A DNA stretch of 34,494 bases from Thiohalobacter sp. (GCA_026984515.1 JALSRZ010000105.1:1-34494); one strand, 5' to 3'; shown: positions 25,130 through 33,660, counted from the stretch's first letter. A program made the numbers and translations. Notes: generated by a model not told the origin, from the sequence alone.

Positions 25130-26086
25130 ATGCCTATCGTAAAACAGGCGCTGTTTGTTTTTACGCTATTGCTTGCCGCATCGTTTGCAGTAACACTGCC
25201 CACGCAGGCAGCGGAACGTTTCAAGCCATTTGTGCTGGCCTGGCGGGGTAATGCCGACTTTACGACCAGGCTCAACGAAGTGCATGAGTCCCTGGAAGCG
25301 GCCGGTTTCCAGGTGGTGGCTGACGTCGCACCCTACCCCAAAGACGGGTATGTCGATGAGCTGCGTATACTGGTATTCACCAGCCCGGAGTTGAAGCGCG
25401 CCGCCGCCCGCTCGGAGCACGGAGGTTTTGCGGCCGCGCAACGTGTCGCCATCACCCGCAGTGGCGATGATATCCAGGTGACCTATGTCAATCCCGTATA
25501 CATGGCGCATGCCTATCGTCTGAAAGGCGATCTGTCCGACACGGCCGCGCTGTTGGCCCGGACCCTTGGCAAGCTGGAGACCTTCGGTTCCCGAAAGGGA
25601 CTGAGCAAACGCCAGTTGCGCAGATACCACTACACCTTTGGCATGGAATACTTCGACGACCCATACCGGCTGGCGGAATATGCAAGCTATGCCGATGCCA
25701 TCCGGCAAGTGGAAAAACACCTGGCGACCAATACAGTCGGCGTACGCCCGGTCTATCGCATTGACATTCCCGGCAAGGAAGAAACCGTGATCGGGGTTAC
25801 CCGCCATGGCCAGGGGGAACGCGGTGAAAAATACGACGATTACTGGATCATGGACAATGTTGACTTTGGTGAGCTGCACACCACTGCTTACCTGCCCTAC
25901 GAGATTATGATTACGGGAAAGCGGGTCATTGGCCTGCACATGCGTTTCCGCATGGCCGTACATCACCCTGACCTGAAAATGATGGGCAAGAACAGTTTCA
26001 TGAACATCATGCCAAGCCCCGGCGCTGTCAGGGACGTGATGACCGTTGCAGTCGGCGGGAAGCGGCAGGAGAACAACGGGGGTTAA
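25130..26086 (+). CDS. Exported DUF302-like protein
   Basis: This 318-residue protein has a signal peptide (MPIVKQALFVFTLLLAASFA, cleaved near TQAAE). The region at residues 30-140, with LEAAGFQVVADV, LVFTSPELKRAAARSEHGGF and QVTYVNPVYMAHA, resembles DUF302, a small fold of unknown function. The second half (YHYTFGMEYFDDPYRLAEY, GLHMRFRMAVHHPDLKMMG) does not match anything I recognise. It is rich in histidine and methionine towards the end (HMRFRMAVHHPDLKMM), which could suggest metal or haem contact. GGAGG lies six bases before the ATG. The DUF2892-GGDEF gene follows 53 bases later, so the two may be coexpressed. Confidence 0.7.
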   Translation: MPIVKQALFVFTLLLAASFAVTLPTQAAERFKPFVLAWRGNADFTTRLNEVHESLEAAGFQVVADVAPYPKDGYVDELRILVFTSPELKRAAARSEHGGFAAAQRVAITRSGDDIQVTYVNPVYMAHAYRLKGDLSDTAALLARTLGKLETFGSRKGLSKRQLRRYHYTFGMEYFDDPYRLAEYASYADAIRQVEKHLATNTVGVRPVYRIDIPGKEETVIGVTRHGQGERGEKYDDYWIMDNVDFGELHTTAYLPYEIMITGKRVIGLHMRFRMAVHHPDLKMMGKNSFMNIMPSPGAVRDVMTVAVGGKRQENNGG

Positions 26087-26139
26087 CACGGCATCCGTGT
26101 CGACTCCTGATACAGGAAGCGAAAAGAGTTCACACAGAC

Positions 26140-27372
26140 ATGACTGCACAGACAGAAAAAAAAGCCCATCTACCCTATATCGAACCCTCTATCCGGACCA
26201 TTGCCGGATTTTTTCTGACAACCATCGGGGTGCTCCTGTACCTGTATGACGAGCAGCGCCTGTTATGGCTGGGCATGCTGTTTTTTATCAGCCTGAACCT
26301 GTTCCAGTCCGGGTTTACCCGCTGGTGTCTGATGGAAATCATTCTCAAGCGCTTCGGTCTCAGGAGTGAACTGGATGAAATCCGCACCCTCAGCAGGCAC
26401 CTGCGCGAGTCGGCTGCACGCCAGGCCGGGCACATGGATACCCTGAATCTGCTCAGTGAAGCGGTACTGGAACTGTCACCGGACGGGATCATACTAAGCG
26501 CTTCGGATGGATGGCGCCGGCTCTCCGGGCACAGTCCGGCAAGCGGAGCGGTAGCCCTGTCACCACTGCTCGACCATGTCATGCAGGACGATGCCCCGGT
26601 GGTAACGAACATGCTCCAGGAGATTACCGGCAGTCGGCGGCGTGTGTTGCGAATCCGTTTCCGGCTGCGGAACAGTCGCAGGGCTGAACGCTGGATCGAA
26701 GGCCGCTTTATGCTCGACCGGCATGACGCAAGCTGCATCCGCATCAAGGGCGTGCTGCGTGATGTCACCGAAACGCACCGCAAAGAACGCCGGATCCGCC
26801 GCATGGCCATGCACGATGCGCTTACCGGGCTGCCCAATCGCAGCCTGCTGCAAAACCGCATGAACCAGGCACTGGCGCACGCCAAACGACACGGATTCCA
26901 CGTTGGTGTCCTGTTTATCGACCTGGACCATTTCAAACAGGTCAATGATACGCACGGACACCGGCGCGGCGACCGGCTGCTGATACACATCAGTAATCTC
27001 CTCAGTCGCAAACTGCGCGCCAGCGACACGCTGGCACGCTGGGGCGGAGATGAATTTGTGGTATTGCTGCCTGACCTGCAGGACCATAGTCGCGGCCTGC
27101 GCACCGTGGCAGAAAACCTGATGTCTGCACTCGCCGGCGAATACCCGGGCGATGCCCTGGAGTCCGTCGTTACACTGAGCATTGGCGCCGCCACTTACCC
27201 CGGGGATGCAGACAATGCGGAAGCACTGCTGTTGCTGGCGGACAAGGCCCTGTATGTCGCCAAGTCACAGGGCAGAAACAACCTCCAGGTCTATAGCGAA
27301 ATACAGGAAAACAGACCCGTCTCCCGGGTATCCGACCGTCCCGTCTGTTGCGAGCACAGCACCCCTACCTGA
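26140..27372 (+). CDS. DUF2892-PAS diguanylate cyclase
   Basis: This 410-residue protein has the DUF2892 membrane hairpin (about 10-75, IEPSIRTIAGF and LFQSGFTRWCLMEI), a PAS domain (about 95-215) and a GGDEF domain. GGDEF is intact at 302-306, with RASD five residues before it as the product-inhibition site, so it should make cyclic-di-GMP. There is no EAL domain. Its first 220 residues are clearly homologous to the kinase at 17924, including LDTLNLLNEAV/MDTLNLLSEAV and SELDEIR. The ribosome binding site is weak. It follows the DUF302-like gene closely and may share its transcript. Confidence 0.92.
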   Translation: MTAQTEKKAHLPYIEPSIRTIAGFFLTTIGVLLYLYDEQRLLWLGMLFFISLNLFQSGFTRWCLMEIILKRFGLRSELDEIRTLSRHLRESAARQAGHMDTLNLLSEAVLELSPDGIILSASDGWRRLSGHSPASGAVALSPLLDHVMQDDAPVVTNMLQEITGSRRRVLRIRFRLRNSRRAERWIEGRFMLDRHDASCIRIKGVLRDVTETHRKERRIRRMAMHDALTGLPNRSLLQNRMNQALAHAKRHGFHVGVLFIDLDHFKQVNDTHGHRRGDRLLIHISNLLSRKLRASDTLARWGGDEFVVLLPDLQDHSRGLRTVAENLMSALAGEYPGDALESVVTLSIGAATYPGDADNAEALLLLADKALYVAKSQGRNNLQVYSEIQENRPVSRVSDRPVCCEHSTPT

Positions 27373-27687
27373 GCCTGTCGGGCCACTGCCCCGGGGTGCG
27401 TCATACCCGGCGCGTAGTGGTACCGATTCCGTTCACCTGCGTCGCCTGATCCGCTTCAGGGAACCCCTCCCGACCGGCAAGTGTTTGGTGCGAACAGGCA
27501 CAGAAAAACGCCGCGTACACCCCTTTCATTTGTACCTAAAGTTACATTAAAAACAATTAGTTAAAGCATCCCCGCCAGCGTCCGATGACACCATCCAGTG
27601 ACACCCGCCGCCACCGGTTACCGCGTGGTTTTCAGGGTGTCGATCGTTGCAAACCAGCCAGTGGACAGGACAAAGGCACGCGTACGA
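27373..27687. other. Intergenic region before the Sel1-repeat gene
   Basis: No gene is supported in these 315 bases. An AT-rich tract at 27525-27565 contains TTGTAC followed 17 bases later by ACAATT, a possible but weak promoter for the downstream pair. The frame of the Sel1 gene is open upstream of 27688 but lacks a signal-like sequence there. Confidence 0.35.
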
Positions 27688-28827
27688 ATGACAAACAGAC
27701 AAGGCTTTTACTGCAGATGGTTTTTACACGCCCTGACCATCGCTATGGTGGTCCTCGGTTCGGCCGCCAACCCGGCACAGGCCGGCCTGAACGGCAAGGT
27801 CGATCGCCTGTCAGCAAAAATCTTCCAGCGCAATTTGCAGCAGGCACAGGCTGGTGACGCGCAAGCCCAGCTGGAAGTTGCGCACCGCCTGGAAACCGGC
27901 AAAGGAACGACGGCGGATGCCGCACAGGCACTTGCCTGGTACCGGAAAGCGGCCGCACAGCATATCGGTGAGGCCCAGTACCGACTGGGCAGGATGTTCG
28001 AGACCGGTACCGGCACCCGCCAGGACCTGTCACAGGCAAGGCAGTGGTACGGGAAGGCGGCGGCGCAAAACTACCGGCCGGCGGCCGCCGCGATCACCCG
28101 ACTCGAACAGGCGGAACAACGGGCAAGGCTGAAAGCTGAACAGGAAGCCCGCGCGCGCGCCGAACGCGCGGCGCGCGAAAAGGCACGTGAACAGGCGCGC
28201 CAAAAGGCACAACAACAGGCAGCGGCGCAACAAGCCCTTGCCGCACAGCGTAAAGCCCGGCAGCGGGAACAGGCCCGAATCCGTGAAGCGAAGACCGCTT
28301 CGCAGCCCGTGCACGCCAAACCATCCGCGCCGGAACGGGACGAGCCAGGCCGTGCACAGAAAGCGCAGGTGCACCCGCAGTACGATGTACAGCAATCGCT
28401 GGACCTGTTGCAGCAGGGCAACTGGCAGAGCGGTCGCGCCAATGTGGATTTTCTGCCTTCACCGCTGAGTCGCTGCATACGCCAGGGGAACCGGCTGTCG
28501 TGCTTTAGCGATGAGCGCGAGGTACTGGGCGGGCAGCACAGTATCCGCTACATGGCAAAGTCCACGATCGAAGCCGGCGATGGCGGCCTCGTCACTATCC
28601 GTTACCGCTACCAGGTCACACGACTGCGGGATGCCCGCGACGACCTGGAGGTGCACCAGGGACCCGATCACCCGATGGCGAAAACGGGGTGGCAGAGTCT
28701 GTATATGTATCGGTGTCAACTGCTCACTGAGCAAACATTGTCCTGCCGTAACGACAACGGCAGAGCGTTCAAACTGACCCGCAGCGTGGCTGCCGGTGTT
28801 GCCAACTCAGACATCGTACAGCCATGA
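27688..28827 (+). CDS. Exported Sel1-repeat protein with basic coiled coil
   Basis: This 379-residue protein has a signal peptide (cleaved near NPAQA, residue 31). Two Sel1-like repeats follow (about 55-90 and 91-127, with ALAWYRKAAAQ and ARQWYGKAAAQ). A long alanine/arginine/glutamine-rich helix (about 138-215) is probably a coiled coil. The C-terminal domain (about 240-370) has cysteines in SRCIRQGNRLSCFSD and YRCQLLTEQTLSC. Sel1 repeats bind proteins. I recognise no C-terminal family. The ATG at 27688 is chosen because it begins the signal peptide. It overlaps the next gene by four bases (ATGA at 28824), so the two products likely work together. Confidence 0.75.
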   Translation: MTNRQGFYCRWFLHALTIAMVVLGSAANPAQAGLNGKVDRLSAKIFQRNLQQAQAGDAQAQLEVAHRLETGKGTTADAAQALAWYRKAAAQHIGEAQYRLGRMFETGTGTRQDLSQARQWYGKAAAQNYRPAAAAITRLEQAEQRARLKAEQEARARAERAAREKAREQARQKAQQQAAAQQALAAQRKARQREQARIREAKTASQPVHAKPSAPERDEPGRAQKAQVHPQYDVQQSLDLLQQGNWQSGRANVDFLPSPLSRCIRQGNRLSCFSDEREVLGGQHSIRYMAKSTIEAGDGGLVTIRYRYQVTRLRDARDDLEVHQGPDHPMAKTGWQSLYMYRCQLLTEQTLSCRNDNGRAFKLTRSVAAGVANSDIVQP

Positions 28828-30233
28828 AGTATTCCATCCGGCCGACATTTCAGTTGCCCTTCCCTGTAAGCGGAAAACACGCGATTCGGGTACTGGCCGT
28901 TGCCTGCCTGCTGGTCTCGGGGTTCGTATCCGCGGACGATCTCTGCGGCAAGCGCCCGGCCGGGGCGGTCGTAGCGCCCGGCAGCTTCGAGCAGCAGCTG
29001 CTGAGCCTGAAAACACCGGACCAGGCACAGCGGGAAATCCGTACCGGTCTGTGTTCGAAAGACAGTGTGTATGCGTTCCTGACCGGAGAACCCGCCTACC
29101 GGTACGGCCATTGTTTCATAGCGGCCGGCAGCGCCAGGAATTTCTGGAATGCAGACCACCGCCAGGCCCAGGCAATGCTGCAGCGCTTTCGCACTGATTG
29201 CATCAGTTGGGCGGAAAAGCGCTACCAGCCGCAGCTGGCCGCAATCGCTGCCGGCAACCGGGCCCGGCTACGGCGACTGCGGGCACAGGCGCTGCGCAAA
29301 CAGGCAGCGCAGCAAAATGTGAATGCGGTGGCAAAAACCGTACAAGGCGCCGACCGGGTGGCACCGGCACCTCACCCGGCACCTCACCCGGCACCTCACC
29401 CGGCAGGGCAGCGGCAGGCACTGCAACAGGCACTGGAGGCGGTGCGCGGCCGGCACCATGGCAGGTTGTTGCAATGGTCGGGCGGGCCGTCCGACGAAGC
29501 TCAGGCCAGCGCGGAACTGGCGGCATGGCTGCTGGCTACAGACCTGTCAGGCCACGGCGATTCCGAACAGCCTGGCCCTGCACATTTGCAACAACACCTC
29601 AATGCACTGCTGGGCAGGCACCGTATTGCAGCGGTCTCGGCAAGCGGCAAAGCGGGAGAGTACCGGGTGCAGATCCGCGCCGGCCGGTCGGATTTCTCGA
29701 TCGACGCATACGTTGAAAGCCACCAGCCGCCCGGCACCGATAGCACGCCCCGGGTACTGTTCGAACAGCACGGACAACGACTGCGACCCGTTGCCGCCGT
29801 ACTGCAGACCCCCGGGCAGGTAGTGACTGCCACACGCCTGGAAGGCGGCAACCTGCCCCTGAAGGTTTTACCCGCCGGCGGCACCAGCCGCCTGCCGGCT
29901 GCCCCGACGCGTGTTCAGCTGCAACTGCGCTGCGTCCCGCACGACGGAGGCCAGGTCATGCCCCTCGCGCGCTGCCTCAAACCCGACGGCGAGATTCGCA
30001 TTCTGACGCTGGAGAAAGACGAGCAATTTTCCTATCGCAAGCTGCAGCGCCGGCAGCGCCGCTACCGGGCCGGCATCAAGCCGCCCTATGTACTGCTGGT
30101 ACGGACGGGCGATGGCAATCGGCGAGGAGAACTGCAACTCACCATCAGTGATGTCACCCGGGACAACAACCCGGCGCTGTTCGACAGCCGGGCCGTAGGC
30201 CGGGGCGACAGCCTGTTCGTGTACGCGGAGTAA
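28824..30233 (+). CDS. Large exported protein of unknown function
   Basis: This 469-residue protein has a signal peptide ending near VSADD (about residue 38). I recognise no family. The N-terminal domain (40-135) has four or more cysteines (DDLCGK, GLCSKD, GHCFIA, TDCISW), probably disulfides. A basic helical stretch and three PAPH repeats follow, then a long middle with ALEAVRGRHHGRLLQW. The C-terminal part (about 330-465) contains VQLQLRCVPHDG, ILTLEKDEQFSYRKL and LQLTISDVTRDN and could be a beta-rich domain. It is translationally coupled to the Sel1-repeat gene. The periplasmic location is inferred from the signal peptide. Confidence 0.75.
   Translation: MKYSIRPTFQLPFPVSGKHAIRVLAVACLLVSGFVSADDLCGKRPAGAVVAPGSFEQQLLSLKTPDQAQREIRTGLCSKDSVYAFLTGEPAYRYGHCFIAAGSARNFWNADHRQAQAMLQRFRTDCISWAEKRYQPQLAAIAAGNRARLRRLRAQALRKQAAQQNVNAVAKTVQGADRVAPAPHPAPHPAPHPAGQRQALQQALEAVRGRHHGRLLQWSGGPSDEAQASAELAAWLLATDLSGHGDSEQPGPAHLQQHLNALLGRHRIAAVSASGKAGEYRVQIRAGRSDFSIDAYVESHQPPGTDSTPRVLFEQHGQRLRPVAAVLQTPGQVVTATRLEGGNLPLKVLPAGGTSRLPAAPTRVQLQLRCVPHDGGQVMPLARCLKPDGEIRILTLEKDEQFSYRKLQRRQRRYRAGIKPPYVLLVRTGDGNRRGELQLTISDVTRDNNPALFDSRAVGRGDSLFVYAE
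29364..29405. repeat. 12-bp tandem repeat (three and a half copies)
   Basis: CCGGCACCTCAC is repeated three times perfectly plus a partial copy. In frame it encodes the PAPH repeats that separate the N-terminal and C-terminal parts of the unknown protein. Copy number could vary without breaking the frame. Confidence 0.9.
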
Positions 30234-30319
30234 ACCAGACAGGCGCCGGTGAACCACAGGATATGCAAACAACCGCGCGCCATACGCCAACTTAACGTGA
30301 TACTACCAGGGAGTACGAT

Positions 30320-31444
30320 ATGACAATCCGATACCGACTGAACGCACTGGGCGCGGCACTGGCGCTTGGCATGGCTCACAATGCCCAGGCGATTGAATTC
30401 AAATGGAGTGGTTTCCTCAACATGGTCGGAGCCAGGAGCAACGACTCCGCCCTGTATCTTCATGATGAGGGCAACATCGACGACAACGGCAGCTTCGAGG
30501 AATCCACCCTGGGACTGAATGCCATTGTCACCATCAATGAAAAACTGAGCATCGCCGCGCAGATCGCCAATGCACCGAGTGATCGCTCCATCGATTTTGA
30601 CTGGGGTTATGGCACACTGAATCTCAACGGTAACTGGGCCGTCAAGGCCGGACGCGTGAAATTCCCCGGCTACCTGGTATCCGAATACGTGCGGGTCGGT
30701 TATGCCTATCCCTGGATCCGCCCTCCGGAAGTCGTGTACTCCATCAACATGGCTGCGCCCACCATGGGTCTGGACGCCTATGACGGTGGCGCACTGCGCT
30801 ACCAGGGCTTCAATGACCGTTTTGACTACTCCGCGGAAATCTATGGCGGCGGGCGTTCCACGGACGTCATGGATTTCGACAAGATGTACGGCCTGGTGCT
30901 GCGCGCCAGTAATGACATCGTCAACCTGGTTACCGATGTCAACTGGTCAACCCTGAACAATCCCCCGGGACTCGCCCCGGCCACCGCCGCGGCACTGGCC
31001 GACACGGCGAACCAGGATATGTTTACCGCCAGTGCCGGCATCAATACGGACTGGAACAACCTGATCCTGTACGCTGAATACGCCTATACCCTGCTGGACT
31101 TCATCAATGCGGCCGGTCAGTCGGATGATGTTGGTATCACCGGCTGGTACACCACGGTCGGATACCGTTTCGGCAACCTGCTGCCTCACCTGACCTATCA
31201 GTCACTCGACAATGGCAATGGAGGACTGGAACAGACCAGCTGGACCGCCGGCCTGCGCTACGACCTGGGCACCGCCACGACGTTAAAACTGGAATGGCAG
31301 CGCATCGAACCGGAAGCCGCAAGGGCCGGCGCCAATGTGCCGGTCAATCTGCAGAACCAGTCCGGCCTGTTCGCCAACGGCGTCGATGTAAGCCCTTCTG
31401 ACGAAGTCGATATGCTGAGTGTCGCTGTCAACTTTATCTTCTGA
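30320..31444 (+). CDS. Outer-membrane porin-like protein
   Basis: This 374-residue protein has a signal peptide ending near NAQAIEF. Strand-rich sequence follows, ending VDMLSVAVNFIF, a classic outer-membrane C-terminus with terminal phenylalanine. VKAGRVKFPGYLVSEYVRVG, WIRPPEVV and LRYQGFNDRFDYSAEIYGGG resemble porins of the same broad family as the one at 20936. AGGGAG lies about seven bases before the ATG. The PBP-like gene follows 10 bases later, repeating the porin plus PBP arrangement at 20936-22452. The transported solute is not apparent. Confidence 0.85.
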   Translation: MTIRYRLNALGAALALGMAHNAQAIEFKWSGFLNMVGARSNDSALYLHDEGNIDDNGSFEESTLGLNAIVTINEKLSIAAQIANAPSDRSIDFDWGYGTLNLNGNWAVKAGRVKFPGYLVSEYVRVGYAYPWIRPPEVVYSINMAAPTMGLDAYDGGALRYQGFNDRFDYSAEIYGGGRSTDVMDFDKMYGLVLRASNDIVNLVTDVNWSTLNNPPGLAPATAAALADTANQDMFTASAGINTDWNNLILYAEYAYTLLDFINAAGQSDDVGITGWYTTVGYRFGNLLPHLTYQSLDNGNGGLEQTSWTAGLRYDLGTATTLKLEWQRIEPEAARAGANVPVNLQNQSGLFANGVDVSPSDEVDMLSVAVNFIF

Positions 31445-31454
31445 GGAGTCACTC

Positions 31455-31886
31455 ATGAGCAGATCAACCGGCATGTTATGGCCTGTGGCGCTGTTCGGGC
31501 TGCTGCTTACCGGCAGCGTTCACGCCGGGCTGGCCATCATCACCCACCCGGATAACCCGGAACCGGCGCTGACACTGAACCAGGTCAAACGGATCTATCT
31601 GGCCAAAGCCAGGACCTTCCCGCAGGGCGGTACCGTGCGACGCGCGGACCAGGCACCCGATACCCCGGCGTACCGGGAATTCGTCAGCAAAGTGCTGGGG
31701 TTGCGCGAGCAACAGCTGAATGCCTACTGGTCGAAGATGACCTTTACCGGCCGCGGCGTCCGTCCCGACAACGTCGGTGACGATGCAGACGTCCGGCAAT
31801 GGATACTGCAACACCGCGATGGACTGGGCTACATTGATACCGGCCAGGTAAATGAACAGGTCAAGGTTCTTCTGATCGTACCCTGA
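31455..31886 (+). CDS. PBP-like (PstS-type) small periplasmic protein
   Basis: This 143-residue exported protein has a signal peptide ending near SVHAGLA. The opening strand LAIITHPDNPEPALTLNQVK and RIYLAKARTFPQGGTVRRADQ match the first part of phosphate-type binding proteins, and GLGYIDTGQVNEQVKVLL matches the end. GAGGAG lies six bases before the ATG at 31455. It pairs with the upstream porin. Compared with its counterpart at 22006 the order of elements is the same but identity is low, so the two probably bind different ligands. No ABC permease or ATPase is nearby. Confidence 0.8.
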   Translation: MSRSTGMLWPVALFGLLLTGSVHAGLAIITHPDNPEPALTLNQVKRIYLAKARTFPQGGTVRRADQAPDTPAYREFVSKVLGLREQQLNAYWSKMTFTGRGVRPDNVGDDADVRQWILQHRDGLGYIDTGQVNEQVKVLLIVP

Positions 31887-32037
31887 ATGCGGGCGCTTGT
31901 GAAAACCACCGGACTTTTCTGTGTTGGACAAATCCGGATACGGGTTACGTCATGGATGTATGTGCGTTTTATTACACACAGAAAGCTGCAAAAGGTATCC
32001 GACCGCCGCGCTCGGCGTGGTGTCTGCCCTGCACTGC

Positions 32038-33426
32038 CTACAGCAGCGCTCCGCTGTGCGGATCCATCACCACGACCGCCACATTCTGCCGGTTGTGGCT
32101 GGCTTCCACGCGCAGTGTCATACCGGGAGTAACCGGCAGTGGCGGCACCAGCAACTTGACGGACTGGTACCAGTGTCTGCAGTAATGACCGGCCTGCTCC
32201 TCGCCGTCAAACACCGGGCGATTATCAATCACTGCCCCGGCATCGAGGTGTAACTGTATCCAGTAGACCAGTGCGTGACAGACGCCCGGTTCCAGGATCG
32301 GGATATCCAGGCTCACCTTCGCGGGCGTTTGCGGCCCACCGGTCAGGTCAAAACTGAACAGGGGGAACGCATCCGCCAGCAGGCGACCACCGAAACTCGC
32401 CGCCTCCAGGGCAATGCTGTCCGGGCGAAACTGATTCAGGCGCGTCAGGTCAAAACCGGCGGCCCGGTCCGCACCGCCCTCACGCCACAGGCGTTCCGAC
32501 TCCACCAGGCCGGCGAACAGCACCGCCTGCCGGGGGATGACCGTAGCACCCGGCGCCAGCAGGTAGCGACAGGCATGCGTAAAGGTGTTCAGGGCACCTT
32601 CGCCGATCACCATGGTGTCGAACACCTCCGCGACCAGCACGTCAGGGCGCGTATGGCGGGGGAAGTCCGCCTCCGGATCGAGCTGCAGGGAGGATTTGTT
32701 GATTACCCGGATACGGTCCGAGCAACCGTTATCCCGGATCACTTCCCGGGCCAGCGAGGCCAGTGCCGGGTTGGCTTCGCAGGCAATGACCTGCCTGGCG
32801 CCCGCCCGCGCCGCCATCATGGACAACAGGCCGGTACCGGCGCCGATATCCAGCACCACGCTCCGCGGGGTAATGGCGCGTTCCAGCGCCGCCGCAAACT
32901 GCCGGTTACGCGCCTCATCGTTCACCATGGCAAAGTGCCAGCGATCCACCAGGCGACTGTCAAGCAACCGCAGGTTGCGCCGGCTGAAGGCGTGTCCGGG
33001 CTCACGCTCGACCGCACGCTGCAACAGCGAGCGTGCCTCGTCGAGCTGCCCCGTTCCCCACAATGCCAGTGCGTAACCGTTCAGGACATCGATATCGTCC
33101 GGTCGCAGTTGCAGTGCGTGCCGGTAACAACGCAGTGCTTCCGGGGCACGGCCGATCTGCATATTGACTTCAGCCAGGTACTGGTAGGCATCTGCCCGCG
33201 CGGGATCGGTCTCGATCGCCCGGCTGAGCTGGTGGCCCGCACCCGGCAGGTCACCCGTGGCGGCAAGACTCCGGCCCAGCAGGACAAGCGCTTCAACCGG
33301 GTCTTCACCCCCGGACAGGGCCGTCCTGCAATGCACCACCGCCTGCCAGGGATCGCCCTGCGCATGACATTGACGAGCCAGTGACAGCGCTTCTCCCGGT
33401 GGCAGGTCATCGTGCGATGCTTTCAT
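32038..33426 (-). CDS. TPR-fused PRMT-type (arginine) methyltransferase
   Basis: This 462-residue cytosolic protein has TPR repeats at about 15-160 and an S-adenosylmethionine methyltransferase domain from about 161. HFAMVNDEARNRQF, VLDIGAGTGLLSMMA (191-205) and VAEVFDTMVIGEGAL (265-279) follow the order of protein arginine methyltransferases. E267 and E276 are nine apart, matching the spacing of the paired glutamates that hold the target arginine in PRMTs. The EVFDT and IGEG wording is closest to the PRMT7/PRMT9 branch. A family beta-barrel-like region follows to the end. The ATG at 33426 has an AGGTA site; a longer frame to 33525 looks non-coding. It stands alone. The target is unknown. Confidence 0.85.
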   Translation of the reverse strand: MKASHDDLPPGEALSLARQCHAQGDPWQAVVHCRTALSGGEDPVEALVLLGRSLAATGDLPGAGHQLSRAIETDPARADAYQYLAEVNMQIGRAPEALRCYRHALQLRPDDIDVLNGYALALWGTGQLDEARSLLQRAVEREPGHAFSRRNLRLLDSRLVDRWHFAMVNDEARNRQFAAALERAITPRSVVLDIGAGTGLLSMMAARAGARQVIACEANPALASLAREVIRDNGCSDRIRVINKSSLQLDPEADFPRHTRPDVLVAEVFDTMVIGEGALNTFTHACRYLLAPGATVIPRQAVLFAGLVESERLWREGGADRAAGFDLTRLNQFRPDSIALEAASFGGRLLADAFPLFSFDLTGGPQTPAKVSLDIPILEPGVCHALVYWIQLHLDAGAVIDNRPVFDGEEQAGHYCRHWYQSVKLLVPPLPVTPGMTLRVEASHNRQNVAVVVMDPHSGALL

Positions 33427-33580
33427 ATCCGCTTTACCTGGAATTCGACCGTCCCAGTATAACAGGCCCCGCTGTTTTCGGCCTTTAAGCCTGTGTAATA
33501 AAAGCCACAGATAAACACCGTTCAACCATGCTATAAGTTATACAACCATCGAATGGCACTAAGTTAATCTCAAAAGCCCT
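33427..33580. other. AT-richer spacer upstream of the methyltransferase gene
   Basis: This stretch holds the leftward promoter of the methyltransferase gene. ACTTATAGCATGG and neighbouring AT-rich sequence on the minus strand could include a -10, but I cannot fix the hexamers. No gene is seen. Confidence 0.3.
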
Positions 33581-33660
33581 GTCATTACGAGGAACGCAGT
33601 GACGTGGCAATCCCTGAATGATAGAGATATCGTCATGAGATTGCCGCGCTACGCAATGAC
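33581..33660. repeat. 80-bp palindromic intergenic repeat
   Basis: It starts GTCATTACGAGGAACGCAGT and ends CGCTACGCAATGAC. The ends are inverted relative to each other (GTCATT with AATGAC, and GGCAATC with GAGATTGCC further in), so it can fold into a hairpin. The wording closely resembles a widespread bacterial intergenic repeat of the form GTCATTGCGAGG...GCAATCTC. There is only one copy in this window. Confidence 0.75.

Noticed and set aside
29364-29405. The 12-bp tandem repeat as a CRISPR-like or replication-origin iteron array
   Set aside because: It is inside a coding sequence, in frame, with only three and a half copies and no spacers or origin features.
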